From contig NZ_KB895379.1 of the NCBI RefSeq assembly GCF_000374825.1, forward strand, positions 297,243 to 361,242: a stretch of DNA of 64,000 nt, given 5' to 3'. The first letter of the stretch is position 1; each line of letters begins with the position of its first letter. This DNA is from Paenibacillus sanguinis 2301083 = DSM 16941. GTDB taxonomy: Bacteria > Bacillota > Bacilli > Paenibacillales > Paenibacillaceae. The notes beneath the pieces are model-generated. The model was not told where the DNA came from. It searched no databases and worked only from the letters and a program-made list of their open reading frames with translations. The translations under genes were made by a program, and so were the position numbers. Positions 1 to 8,187 of the stretch are shown piece after piece.

Positions 1-809
1 CCTGGCTCATGCAGATGGCTGCATCCCCGGAACTTGCAATTCTCGGCATACTTGACGAACTCGCGAAAGCACTGGGACAGCTCTTCTACACCCAGCTCAA
101 GATAGTCCAGTTGACTAAAGCCAGGGGTATCCGCCACATATCCGCCATTTTCCAATTCAATCAATTCCACGTGCCTCGTTGTATGGCGTCCCCGCCCCAG
201 CTTGAGGCTGATTTCGCTCGTTTCCAGTGAAAGGCCAAGCATGCGATTCAGCAAGGAGGACTTGCCCACCCCGGATTGTCCGGCAAACACACTAATCTCA
301 CCGGCTAAATGCCGCATGACTTCCTCTGTGCCCGTTCCGGTTAATGAGCTTGTTACAATGACTGTGTAGCCGATATCTTCATACAATTGCTTGATTTGCG
401 CCAGGCTCTCCGTATTTTCCTCATCCTGATCTTCCAGAAGCAAATCTTCTTTGGTCAGACAAATTAACGGCTTCAATCCGGCATGCTCAATATGAACAAG
501 GAACTTGTCCAGCAACTGCAAATTCATATCCGGCTCCCGAACCGAAAACAACAGGACGGCTTGCCGCGCATTAGCTATAGGTGGACGGATCAATTCTGTC
601 TCCCGAGGTAAAATTTCATCGACGGTGCCTTCCCCGTTCTCAGTCGGCGTGTACAGCACCTCATCACCTACCAGCGGCGTTATTCCCCTCTTCTTGAAGA
701 TGCCGCGGCCGCGGCACTGGACGTAACCGCCCTGTGCCTCAGCCTGCGATGCCGCGGGCTTTACATAGTAGTATCCGCTTAGTGCCTTTACAATCATGCC
801 TTGGGGCAT
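1..809 (-). CDS. rsgA: Ribosome small subunit-dependent GTPase A (partial, 3' end beyond window)
   Basis: Circularly permuted GTPase that helps mature the 30S ribosomal subunit. About 269 codons are visible. The permuted order of motifs is clear: TKEDL (G4) comes first, then the P-loop GQSGVGKSS (G1), then DTPGF (G3). The CKFRGCSHLHEP stretch that opens the C-terminal zinc-binding domain sits at the window edge, so only the last few dozen residues are missing. The ATG at 809 follows a GAGG site about 9 bases away. It lies 24 bp downstream of prkC and is the last visible gene of the rlmN-prpC-prkC-rsgA unit, the same order as B. subtilis rlmN-prpC-prkC-cpgA. In B. subtilis the PrkC kinase phosphorylates this GTPase (family knowledge). 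Confidence 0.95.
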   Translation of the reverse strand, partial: MPQGMIVKALSGYYYVKPAASQAEAQGGYVQCRGRGIFKKRGITPLVGDEVLYTPTENGEGTVDEILPRETELIRPPIANARQAVLLFSVREPDMNLQLLDKFLVHIEHAGLKPLICLTKEDLLLEDQDEENTESLAQIKQLYEDIGYTVIVTSSLTGTGTEEVMRHLAGEISVFAGQSGVGKSSLLNRMLGLSLETSEISLKLGRGRHTTRHVELIELENGGYVADTPGFSQLDYLELGVEELSQCFREFVKYAENCKFRGCSHLHEP

Positions 810-833
810 ATATGCCGGCCTCGCTTTCTTCAG

Positions 834-2906
834 CTATTGCTCAGAATCATTCTCCGAGTACATGTCCTGCCCTTCCTGATCAGTGCTCTCAGGTTCTGCG
901 ATTACCGGGAACTCCGGAACCGGAACCGTCCCCTGCTTCGCGTCAATATATGTGATTGGATAGGTATCCAGCAGGGCGCCGTCACGATGAACGGAGACAT
1001 AACCATTTTTATTCGGGGCCAGGACCAGGTCAACGGCAAGGTACTGCGCCTTGCCAACCTTCTGACTTCCCCATTCCCGATTCTCCCCGCGAGCGTCACC
1101 GTATACGATCCGAATTTGGCTGAGCTTGCCCTCCTCGGCCGGAACCACCGGCACCTGGAACGTATACTGGATCGCTTCCGGCGGATATCCTGTACTGACA
1201 AACAAGGTGATTTCCGAGCCCGGAGCTACCTCTTCATTAGCTTGATATGGCCATTGCTTGGTTACCAGACCCGATTCGACCTCATAGCTGGCCTCCTCTT
1301 TAATTCCGTCTTTGGCCAGCTTGAGACCTGCCTCTTCCAGGGCTTTCACCGCTTCGGTCTGTGTTTTATTCACCAGATCCGGCATCGTCACCTCAGCCGG
1401 CCCCTTGCTAACCTTCAACACCACATTGATTGATGCAGCGTCAAACTCGGTATCCACATCCGGCTTTTGTTCAAACACCTTGCCAGTTTCAACATCATCA
1501 TTATTCTCTTCCGTCTTGGTAACCTGGGAGTTATCCACCCCAAGGTTATCTAACATTTTCAAAGCTTCATCATAAGTGTAATTGCTTAAATCGGGCATCC
1601 GGGACAACGGCTTGGCAACACTGACCTTCAAATCGACGGTCGAGCCTTTCTTGACCATCGTACCTTCGGGCTTGCTTTGCTCATAAACGATACCTTCATT
1701 AACGCCCTCTTTATATTCACGGGCAATAGTGCCCACCTCGATGCCCGCTTCGGTCAGCATATCGATCGCTTGCTGCTCCTCCAGATTCAACACACTAGGC
1801 ACCTTGACCTCAGGTACAGTGACCAGACTGTTCACGTACCATGCCACCCCTGCCATTGCCAGCAAGACGATCAGCGTCAGACTGATCCATAGTGCGGCAG
1901 ACTTGCCTCCGCCTTTCCTCTTGGGCTCTTTCCACTGCGGCTCCGATGAGGCTCCGGCATCACGAGTTAGCTTGGAACCACCAGATGCGGATGACGATGA
2001 GGAATTTGACGGACGAATGGCCGGAATGATTCGGGTACTATCTTCATCCTCATCTTCGATGAAATCCAGCTTGGATTCTGACCTTCGCTCCGGCAACAGA
2101 CAGGTCTCCAAATCGTGCAGCATCTCCTTGGCCGACTGATAACGCTCGGCAGGATTTTTGCGCATCGACTTGAGTATAATATTCTCTACGCTTTGCGGAA
2201 TCATCGGGTTAACCATTCGCGGCTCATCAAAATGCTCCTGCAAATGCTTCAACGCCACACTGATCGGACTTTCTCCCAGAAATGGCAACCTTCCCGTCAG
2301 CATTTGATATAATACGATGCCCAAGGAGTACAAATCCGATTTCTCACCTGTTACGACTCCTTTGGCATGCTCCGGTGAGAAATAATGCACCGAGCCCACG
2401 ACCGAGCCCGTTTGAGTAATCGTCGTAGAGGTTACAGCCCGGGCAATCCCGAAATCGGTCACCTTCACGCGTCCATTGCGCCCTATTAAAATATTATGTG
2501 GTTTAATATCGCGGTGAATAATTTGGTTCTGATGGGCGTGATCCAGCGCATCGGCAATTTGCGAGGCAACACGGACAGCTTCGTCTACCTGCAACGGCGC
2601 CCGTTCTTTAATGATCTCGTTCAGGTTCTGCCCTTCAATGTACTCCATGACGATATAATGGACATCCTCTTCTTGTCCTACATCGTACACGCTGACGATA
2701 TTTGGATGTGACAACGATGCCGCAGACTGCGCTTCGCGGCGGAAGCGGCGGATGAATTCCTCATCATTCACAAATTGCTGCCGCAGCACCTTAATGGCTA
2801 CGTTGCGGTTCAACAGAATATCCTGCGCTTTATAGACAAGCGCCATGCCTCCTCCGCCGACCCGTTCGATAATTTGATACCGGCCGCCCAATTCGTGTCC
2901 GATCAT
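834..2906 (-). CDS. prkC: PASTA-domain Ser/Thr protein kinase PrkC
   Basis: Membrane-anchored Hanks-type kinase that senses peptidoglycan fragments. Counting from the chosen start (690 aa), residues 8-265 are the kinase domain, with the VAIK lysine at 39, HRD aspartate at 133 and DFG aspartate at 151. A Ser/acidic-rich juxtamembrane linker follows, then one transmembrane helix near 340-365 and three PASTA repeats (about 367-575). A further extracellular C-terminal segment of roughly 110 residues ends the protein. The ATG at 2906 has AAGGA nine bases upstream and overlaps the prpC stop as ATGA. A GTG three codons earlier would sit directly on the ribosome binding site and is rejected. The phosphatase partner is immediately upstream. 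Confidence 0.97.
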   Translation of the reverse strand: MIGHELGGRYQIIERVGGGGMALVYKAQDILLNRNVAIKVLRQQFVNDEEFIRRFRREAQSAASLSHPNIVSVYDVGQEEDVHYIVMEYIEGQNLNEIIKERAPLQVDEAVRVASQIADALDHAHQNQIIHRDIKPHNILIGRNGRVKVTDFGIARAVTSTTITQTGSVVGSVHYFSPEHAKGVVTGEKSDLYSLGIVLYQMLTGRLPFLGESPISVALKHLQEHFDEPRMVNPMIPQSVENIILKSMRKNPAERYQSAKEMLHDLETCLLPERRSESKLDFIEDEDEDSTRIIPAIRPSNSSSSSASGGSKLTRDAGASSEPQWKEPKRKGGGKSAALWISLTLIVLLAMAGVAWYVNSLVTVPEVKVPSVLNLEEQQAIDMLTEAGIEVGTIAREYKEGVNEGIVYEQSKPEGTMVKKGSTVDLKVSVAKPLSRMPDLSNYTYDEALKMLDNLGVDNSQVTKTEENNDDVETGKVFEQKPDVDTEFDAASINVVLKVSKGPAEVTMPDLVNKTQTEAVKALEEAGLKLAKDGIKEEASYEVESGLVTKQWPYQANEEVAPGSEITLFVSTGYPPEAIQYTFQVPVVPAEEGKLSQIRIVYGDARGENREWGSQKVGKAQYLAVDLVLAPNKNGYVSVHRDGALLDTYPITYIDAKQGTVPVPEFPVIAEPESTDQEGQDMYSENDSEQ

Positions 2907-3676
2907 GAATTCCACTCCTTTACGCCTGACGCGGCATCCCCATGTTGCTCCAGCAAGGCGACACTGATATTGTCATCGCCCCCGGCATGCAGCGCCAATT
3001 GGAGCAAATGGTCAGCCCGCTCGTCCAGACTCATGTTGTCCGACCCCAGCGTCAGAGTCATCTGCTCCGGTGTCACGCAATTACTCAGCCCATCGCTGCA
3101 TAGCAGCAAAATATCCCCCGTTTTCATGATTAGCGGGGTCATGTCAACCTCGACCTTCTCATCCGTGCCAAGCGCCCGGGTGACTACGTTGCGATGAGGA
3201 TGCACATCGGCCTCTTCCTTGCTGATTTGCTTATTCTTCAACAGCTCATTCACCAGAGAGTGGTCATCCGTCAATTGGGACAGCTCGCCTTGGCGGTACT
3301 GATAAGCCCGGCTATCGCCGATATGAGCGATCATGCCTTCATGATCAGCCAGAATAGCCGCCACGACCGTCGTCCCCATATTATGATATTCCGCGTGCTC
3401 CATCGCTTTGCGAAATACCACCTCATTGGCGTGGAGAACCGCCTTCTTAAGCTGTTCTCCGCAGGCATCCGCCGGCAAGCCGGCTGGCAAAGCGCCAAGA
3501 TCCTGCTTGATTGTATCTACCGCAAGGCGGCTGGCGATGTCTCCTGCCTGATGTCCGCCCATCCCGTCAGCTACGACGGCCAACGTATAACCTGGCTCCA
3601 ATTGCTGCACAAAGGTGCAGTCCTCGTTAACAGAGCGTACTCTTCCTACATCACTAACCGTAACCGTTCTAATCAA
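2903..3676 (-). CDS. prpC: PP2C-type Ser/Thr protein phosphatase PrpC
   Basis: Metal-dependent phosphatase of the Stp/PrpC group that reverses PrkC phosphorylation. The 257-residue protein is a single PP2C domain. Metal-site motifs are visible: DGMGGHQAG near the N-terminus, IGDSRAY in the middle, and a GGDDNISV motif near the C-terminus. Translation appears to start at TTG, 7 bases after GAGGTG. It sits 6 bp behind rlmN and overlaps prkC by 4 bp, so the opposing kinase and phosphatase are translationally coupled. Length is normal for the family. Confidence 0.96.
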   Translation of the reverse strand: MIRTVTVSDVGRVRSVNEDCTFVQQLEPGYTLAVVADGMGGHQAGDIASRLAVDTIKQDLGALPAGLPADACGEQLKKAVLHANEVVFRKAMEHAEYHNMGTTVVAAILADHEGMIAHIGDSRAYQYRQGELSQLTDDHSLVNELLKNKQISKEEADVHPHRNVVTRALGTDEKVEVDMTPLIMKTGDILLLCSDGLSNCVTPEQMTLTLGSDNMSLDERADHLLQLALHAGGDDNISVALLEQHGDAASGVKEWNS

Positions 3677-3682
3677 ATTCGC

Positions 3683-4738
3683 TCACCTCGCACCAGACTC
3701 CATGTGCTTGGCCCGCAATTGTCCGCAGGCTGCCGCAATATCATGACCTTGCTCACGGCGAATCGTCACATTAACCCCTTGATCCGCCAAAATGCGCTGA
3801 AATTGAAAAATATCATTGCGGGAAGTCCTGACGTACTTCCGCTCAGGAACATAGTTTACCGGAATCAGGTTCACATGGCAAAGCATATCCTTAATTACAC
3901 TCGCCAGTTCCTCTGCATGCTCCGGCTGGTCATTGACCCCGCCGATCAAGGCGTATTCGAAGGTAATTCTGCGCCCGGTCTTCGCAATGTAGTAACGCAG
4001 CGACTCCATCACATCATCGAACGGAAACCTCCGGTTCACCGGCATTAGCTTGGAACGCAGCGCATCATTCGGCGCATGAATGGAGATCGCTAGATTAATC
4101 TGTGTCTCTTCATCCGCAAAACGATAAATATTCGGAACGATGCCGCTGGTAGATACCGTAATATGCCGTTGTCCAATACTCAGGCCCTTCTCGTGAATCA
4201 TGATTCGCAAGAACTTCATCGTTTCATCGTAATTCTCGAACGGTTCTCCCGTTCCCATAATAACAATGCTGCTAACCCGTTCGCCTCTCGGGTCTAAAAT
4301 TTTCTGCGCCTGGACGACTTGAGCCACTATTTCCCCAGCCGTCAGGTTGCGCTTCAGGCCACCTAACGTCGAAGCACAGAAGGTACAGCCTACTCTACAG
4401 CCTACCTGCGTCGTCACACAAATGCTATTCCCGTAATTATGCTTCATGATGACTGTCTCAATCGCATGATCATCGTGGAGTCCAAACAGGAATTTTACCG
4501 TGCCGTCCTTGGATTCCAGCTTGGTGATCTCCTTGAGCATCACGAAGGAAAAATGCTCCTCCAGCTTTTGCCGAAGAGGCTTGGACAGGTTGGTCATCTC
4601 TTCAAAGGAAGACACTCTTTTGACGTAAAGCCAGTCAAAAATCTGGCCGCCGCGAAAGGCAGGCTCTCCCTGAAGGACAGCCCACTCCTTCAACTCTTCC
4701 AACGTATAATCATATATAAAAGGTTTCATTTCGCGCAC
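3683..4738 (-). CDS. rlmN: 23S rRNA (adenine2503-C2)/tRNA adenine-37 methyltransferase RlmN
   Basis: Radical-SAM enzyme that methylates C2 of A2503 in 23S rRNA and A37 of some tRNAs. The 351-residue protein has the cluster motif [10 protein letters not shown] (CxxxCxxC) at about residues 113-122 and the second catalytic cysteine in the C-terminal AAACGQLR segment. MGTGEP is the SAM-binding segment. Nothing is missing relative to the family. It is the first gene of the rlmN-prpC-prkC-rsgA unit and has its own sigma-A-like promoter upstream (4795-4823). In B. subtilis it directly follows rsmB; here an accessory islet separates the two. Confidence 0.97.
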   Translation of the reverse strand: MREMKPFIYDYTLEELKEWAVLQGEPAFRGGQIFDWLYVKRVSSFEEMTNLSKPLRQKLEEHFSFVMLKEITKLESKDGTVKFLFGLHDDHAIETVIMKHNYGNSICVTTQVGCRVGCTFCASTLGGLKRNLTAGEIVAQVVQAQKILDPRGERVSSIVIMGTGEPFENYDETMKFLRIMIHEKGLSIGQRHITVSTSGIVPNIYRFADEETQINLAISIHAPNDALRSKLMPVNRRFPFDDVMESLRYYIAKTGRRITFEYALIGGVNDQPEHAEELASVIKDMLCHVNLIPVNYVPERKYVRTSRNDIFQFQRILADQGVNVTIRREQGHDIAAACGQLRAKHMESGAR

Positions 4739-4794
4739 CTGTCCTATCTTATTTTCATTTTTGCCAACTCATTCTTCCCATTTTAACATAAATA

Positions 4795-4823
4795 GCTATA
4801 CTACTAAAGCATAGCTGGGTCAA
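4795..4823 (-). promoter_or_regulatory. Sigma-A-type promoter for rlmN-prpC-prkC-rsgA
   Basis: On the minus strand TTGACC (4818-4823) is followed by a 17-base spacer and TATAGC (4795-4800). It lies about 55 bases upstream of the rlmN start. It explains how the distal half of the conserved operon is expressed although foreign genes separate it from rsmB. Confidence 0.65.
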
Positions 4824-4858
4824 GGGGATTCTCACACCCGTTAATTCTCGCTTGCAGA

Positions 4859-5818
4859 TCAGGGAGTCGATCCGTTCGCAGCTCGCAGCGACTCCCTCAG
4901 TTGCTGAACATCCACCATGGGCGGCTTCCCAAACAGGCGAGCATACTCGCGGCTAAATTGCGACGGACTTTCATAGCCCACCCGGAAGGCGGCATCCGCT
5001 ACCTGGGTTCCCTCCGCCAGCATGATACGTCTGGCTTCATGCAAGCGAACCGATTTCTGGTATTGCAGCGGGCTAAGGGTGGTAACCTGCTTAAAATGCT
5101 TATGAAAGGCAGATACACTCATATTTACCGATTTAGCTAACTGCTGCACAGTCAGCATGTGGTCGTACTCCCGGTTAATGATGTCGATGGCTTGAGCAAT
5201 ATTGTAAGCCTGACTGCCGCTGACACCAAGCTGTTCAAGGGAACCTGACGGCTGATCCTGAACAATTCGATACAGTATCTCACGTATAATCAACGGTCCC
5301 AATACAGGAATATCCCCAGGTGTGTCCAGCAGACCTACAAGCCTCACGGCAGCATCCAGCAGCGCTGAAGAGATTTGCTGTACCGAAAGGCCTGGATGGC
5401 TTTCCGTCCGGGATGCTTCCTCATGAGCTGTACGGAGCGAAGCTGCTTGTCCGGCAATCTCCACGATCACTTCGGGCTCGAAGCACAGCTTCAATCCCAA
5501 ATAGGGAACTGAGGGTGACGCTTCAACGATGCTGCTGGCCACAGGCAACTGTACAGAGGTGAGGAAGTAGGCCGAGGAATCATACCGATAGGGCTGACCC
5601 GCGAGTGTCGACAACTTGGCTCCTTGTGCCACAATACAAACCGATGGCTTATAGACCGATTCAAAGGGGGTCGATGGCTGGATTGCACGCATTAGTGACA
5701 AGGAAGGAATCGCCGTCTGATACGTGCCCGCAGCAGGGGCATGACGGTACAACAACCGGGTTAACTGCTGTAGCGTTTCCGTTCTGACTTGTGCTTCTTC
5801 CGTTATCTGGTTCATCAT
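4859..5818 (-). CDS. AraC-family transcriptional regulator with AraC_N cupin domain
   Basis: DNA-binding regulator of 319 residues. The first two thirds match the AraC_N (type 1 AraC N-terminal) sensor fold, including the SVCIVAQGAK and YDSSAYFLTS segments. The C-terminal ~100 residues form the paired helix-turn-helix domain (LTVQQLAKSVNMSVSAFHKH and the GYESPSQFSREYARLFG signature). The start at 5818 is chosen because AAGGAG lies 5 bases upstream; a longer reading to 5884 has no such site. The gene is divergent from the SDR gene at 6001, the usual arrangement of this regulator type with an oxidoreductase it controls. The inducer cannot be told from sequence. Confidence 0.9.
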   Translation of the reverse strand: MMNQITEEAQVRTETLQQLTRLLYRHAPAAGTYQTAIPSLSLMRAIQPSTPFESVYKPSVCIVAQGAKLSTLAGQPYRYDSSAYFLTSVQLPVASSIVEASPSVPYLGLKLCFEPEVIVEIAGQAASLRTAHEEASRTESHPGLSVQQISSALLDAAVRLVGLLDTPGDIPVLGPLIIREILYRIVQDQPSGSLEQLGVSGSQAYNIAQAIDIINREYDHMLTVQQLAKSVNMSVSAFHKHFKQVTTLSPLQYQKSVRLHEARRIMLAEGTQVADAAFRVGYESPSQFSREYARLFGKPPMVDVQQLRESLRAANGSTP

Positions 5819-5854
5819 ATCGGCTCCTTTGCTACCGAAATCATTTGTTGTTTT

Positions 5855-5884
5855 ATTATAGAAGTGTGAAAGAGGATTAGGCAA
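5855..5884 (-). promoter_or_regulatory. Promoter of the AraC-family regulator gene
   Basis: Minus-strand TTGCCT (5879-5884), 18-base spacer, perfect TATAAT (5855-5860), about 37 bases before the chosen start codon. Confidence 0.6.
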
Positions 5885-5904
5885 GAACAGAAGATGAATG
5901 AGCT

Positions 5905-5933
5905 AACAGACACCACGCCTTTCTGGATATAAT
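5905..5933 (+). promoter_or_regulatory. Promoter of the SDR gene with weak -35
   Basis: A perfect TATAAT at 5928-5933 lies about 68 bases before the SDR start, but the position 17 bases upstream reads AACAGA, far from consensus. A good -10 with a poor -35 is typical of activator-dependent promoters, which fits control by the divergent AraC protein (inference). Confidence 0.45.
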
Positions 5934-6000
5934 GATTTCACAAGGTCCGGGAAGACATCCTTAAGCTTGGCCTACATTATCGAATCGGAGGAGAAGGATT

Positions 6001-6732
6001 ATGCATGGAAAAGTAGCTATCATCACCGGGGCCTCACGGGGCATCGGGAGACAAACAGCCATTCAACTGGCCCAGGCGGGAGCCAAGGTCGTAATCAATT
6101 ATTCAACCCAGCAGGAAAAGGCGGAAGAAGTGGTGACAAGCATCGTAAAAAGCGGTGGCGAAGCCTTGGCCGTTCAAGCTGATCTTAGTCAAATTAGTCA
6201 GGTGGAGGCCTTGTTCGCAGAGACGATGAGCCGATTCGGCCGCTTAGATATTCTGATTAATAATGGGGGAATTATGAACAACTACCCTCTTGAGCAGGTG
6301 ACGGAAGAGATTTTTGACAAGCATTTCTCGATTAATGTGAAAGGGACCTATTTTGCTTGTCAGCAAGCTATGAAGCATATGGCGCCGGGCGGAGCCATCG
6401 TGAATTTCTCCACCTCCGTATCCGGAGCCATGCTGCCAACTTACAGCGTCTACGCAGCCACCAAAGGAGCCGTCGAGCAACTGACACGACAACTGGCTAA
6501 GGAATTTGGACCGCGGAATATTACGATTAACTGTATTGCCCCGGGTCAAGTAGCGACGGAGCTGTTCCTGACCGGAAAATCTCCGGAGCAAATCGAATCC
6601 TTCACGCGGATGAATGCGTTTGGCCGTCTCGGAGAACCTGAAGATATCGCCAGCGCTATCGAACTGCTTGTCAGCGATAAGGCGCGTTGGATCACAGGAC
6701 AAACCCTGAGAGTGAATGGCGGGTTTAATTAA
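6001..6732 (+). CDS. SDR-family NAD(P)-dependent oxidoreductase
   Basis: Classical short-chain dehydrogenase/reductase of 243 residues. Visible motifs: the Rossmann glycine motif GASRGIG near residue 11, NNGG in place of the usual NNAG, the catalytic serine (FSTSVSG) and the YAATK active site near residues 155-159, and the C-terminal ITGQTLRVNGGF that closes FabG-like enzymes. The substrate is unknown; the FabG / glucose-1-dehydrogenase-like branch is likely. A GGAGGAGAAGG site precedes the ATG. It is a single-gene unit bounded by the divergent regulator and a strong terminator. Confidence 0.92.
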   Translation: MHGKVAIITGASRGIGRQTAIQLAQAGAKVVINYSTQQEKAEEVVTSIVKSGGEALAVQADLSQISQVEALFAETMSRFGRLDILINNGGIMNNYPLEQVTEEIFDKHFSINVKGTYFACQQAMKHMAPGGAIVNFSTSVSGAMLPTYSVYAATKGAVEQLTRQLAKEFGPRNITINCIAPGQVATELFLTGKSPEQIESFTRMNAFGRLGEPEDIASAIELLVSDKARWITGQTLRVNGGFN

Positions 6733-6784
6733 CCGAAATTGTACCACAGGAGAAGTCAGGTCTTGCCGAGCAGCACACCAATAG

Positions 6785-6833
6785 CTCCATACAGTCAGTG
6801 CTGTGAGAACTGACTGTATGGAGTCCCCTTTTA
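6785..6833 (+). terminator. Rho-independent terminator after the SDR gene
   Basis: A perfect 15-bp inverted repeat (6785-6799 with 6809-6823, 9-base loop) is followed by CCCCTTTTAT. It lies 52 bases after the SDR stop. Confidence 0.8.
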
Positions 6834-6875
6834 TATGGCAGCCGTTAGGTATTTCCCTATCAGCATTTCCAGTTA

Positions 6876-7550
6876 TCAATGGCTAGAGGGTTTCAAATCA
6901 GCCTTGCGGGATAGGCGCTTGAACCATTGGTGCAACAGGATCAAAACAATTGTGACTGCAAGGCAGGACCAGAAGTTAATCGGAATGGTCCAGATGCCCT
7001 CAAACAAGATAGTTGCGTACACAAATCCGCCAACGGCTGCCACATAGGCGGCTATGCCGACAATAAACCACGATTTATTGCGAAATATAGAAGCTTTAAG
7101 CGCGTACAGCACAACCAGGATAGCGATTGCTGCTACAGCGATAATGACCAGAAAGGGCAGTAAACTGAGGCTTTCCATTTTGAGAGAGGGGATGAAGTAA
7201 GAGAGCAACTGGACGATTGTATAAACTGCAAAGAGACTTCCAAGCAAGACAGTTGTATTTCTCAATATATCCAGCAGCCAGGACTGCTTGCTTTGATGGG
7301 GAATATCAGCAATTAAAGTATCGCAATAGACATGCAGATCGTCACCAAAAACATCCTTTGCAGATTTGCCATGCTGCTGAGCTTCAATCAGATGTTCCAG
7401 CAATTCCAGCAGGATGCTTTCTGTAGCATATTCGGAGCGAGCATTTAGCCGAATGTATATCATGGCGTCTTCATAAACCTTCAGGTTTTCTTTATTTAGA
7501 AGCTCACGTCGTTCATTGTTGAGCTTAATCATTTCCGTTGTGTTCATCAC
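6876..7550 (-). CDS. DUF1129-like four-helix membrane protein
   Basis: Probable integral membrane protein of 224 residues. The N-terminal ~85 residues are soluble and charged, containing a segment GKSAKDVFGDD typical of DUF1129-like proteins. Four hydrophobic helices follow (about 95-115, 125-147, 155-178, 187-205), then a basic tail. The start GTG at 7550 lies 10 bases after AGGAGG; the next codon is ATG. The gene overlaps the 3' end of the PadR gene by 26 bases, so the two are coupled. PadR regulators often control a co-transcribed membrane protein of this kind. The family call is by pattern and is moderate; function is unknown. Confidence 0.72.
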   Translation of the reverse strand: MMNTTEMIKLNNERRELLNKENLKVYEDAMIYIRLNARSEYATESILLELLEHLIEAQQHGKSAKDVFGDDLHVYCDTLIADIPHQSKQSWLLDILRNTTVLLGSLFAVYTIVQLLSYFIPSLKMESLSLLPFLVIIAVAAIAILVVLYALKASIFRNKSWFIVGIAAYVAAVGGFVYATILFEGIWTIPINFWSCLAVTIVLILLHQWFKRLSRKADLKPSSH

Positions 7551-7875
7551 GATTACGGTTCCTCCTTAAATAAGTGATGGCCTGAGACAACTGGGTCCAG
7601 CTTTCGTCAAACAGCCGCAAGGCCTGTTCTCCTTGCTTAGTAAGATGATAGTATTTCCGGTCCGGCCCACTTGCCGAAGGCTTCATCGTTCCTTCGATCA
7701 GCCCGTTTTTCTGCATGCGCAGCAGCAACGGATAAATACTGCCTTCCTTGACCATAGTCAAGCCTGCTTCATGCAGCTTCTCACTCAATTCATATCCATA
7801 TACTTCCTTTTCTGAAATGATAGCAAGCATACAGCCCTCAAGCAGACCTTTCAGCATCTGGCTCTGACTATCCAA
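7525..7875 (-). CDS. PadR-family transcriptional regulator
   Basis: Small winged-helix repressor of 116 residues. The PadR core is clear: YGYELSEKLHEAG in the recognition helix area, EGSIYPLLLRMQKNGLI, then the wing with GPDRKYYHLTKQGEQAL, and a short C-terminal dimerization helix. Translation starts at TTG, 7 bases after GGAG. The upstream region has three copies of a TTGCAATGCAA-like palindrome, one overlapping the predicted -35, so autoregulation is likely. It is the first gene of a two-gene unit with the membrane protein. Confidence 0.93.
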   Translation of the reverse strand: MDSQSQMLKGLLEGCMLAIISEKEVYGYELSEKLHEAGLTMVKEGSIYPLLLRMQKNGLIEGTMKPSASGPDRKYYHLTKQGEQALRLFDESWTQLSQAITYLRRNRNRDEHNGND

Positions 7876-7895
7876 CTCCCGACTCCCCTCTCTCT

Positions 7896-7993
7896 ATATT
7901 GCAATGCAAGATACATCGGCGTAAAACAACGCTATATTGCATTACAAGTTAGGTGATGGCTAAATTGTAGCACACGCTACTTTGCAATGCAAG
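7896..7993 (-). promoter_or_regulatory. PadR promoter with three operator-like palindromes
   Basis: Minus-strand -35 TTGCAT (7987-7992), 17-base spacer, -10 TACAAT (7964-7969). Three related palindromic sites: TTGCAATGCAAG (within 7896-7912), TTGCATTACAAG (within 7933-7951) and TTGCAATGCAAG (7982-7993). One covers the -35; the other two lie downstream of the -10. The rest of the interval 7876-8187 holds no gene. Confidence 0.65.
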
Positions 7994-8093
7994 CTAGTAG
8001 CGCCATATGATGAATGATGAATACAGTGATGTATACAGACTTAGAATAAGCAACACCGCCGACAGGATCGCCCGCTTCACCCTGCTAGGCACA

Positions 8094-8134
8094 GAAGAGA
8101 AGGCCAGGCTCGCCGAAAACGACAGAGACCCGGC
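8094..8134 (-). terminator. Possible weak terminator after rsmB
   Basis: On the minus strand an imperfect GC-rich inverted repeat (GGCCGGGTCTC with GAGCCTGGCC) is followed by a pyrimidine-rich TTCTCTTCT. It lies about 55 bases past the rsmB stop. There is no real T-tract, so the call is weak. Confidence 0.35.
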
Positions 8135-8187
8135 CCTATTTTCCTTGCTTTAGCATTATAGCAACTTCCTTCGCTATACTGTTACCG

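Noticed and set aside
3194..4048. 284-codon plus-strand frame opposite prpC and rlmN
   Set aside because: It is a shadow of two certain genes on the minus strand, has no ribosome binding site, and its product resembles nothing.
6244..6879. 211-codon minus-strand frame opposite the SDR gene
   Set aside because: Runs through the SDR terminator hairpin and the SDR coding sequence; no ribosome binding site.
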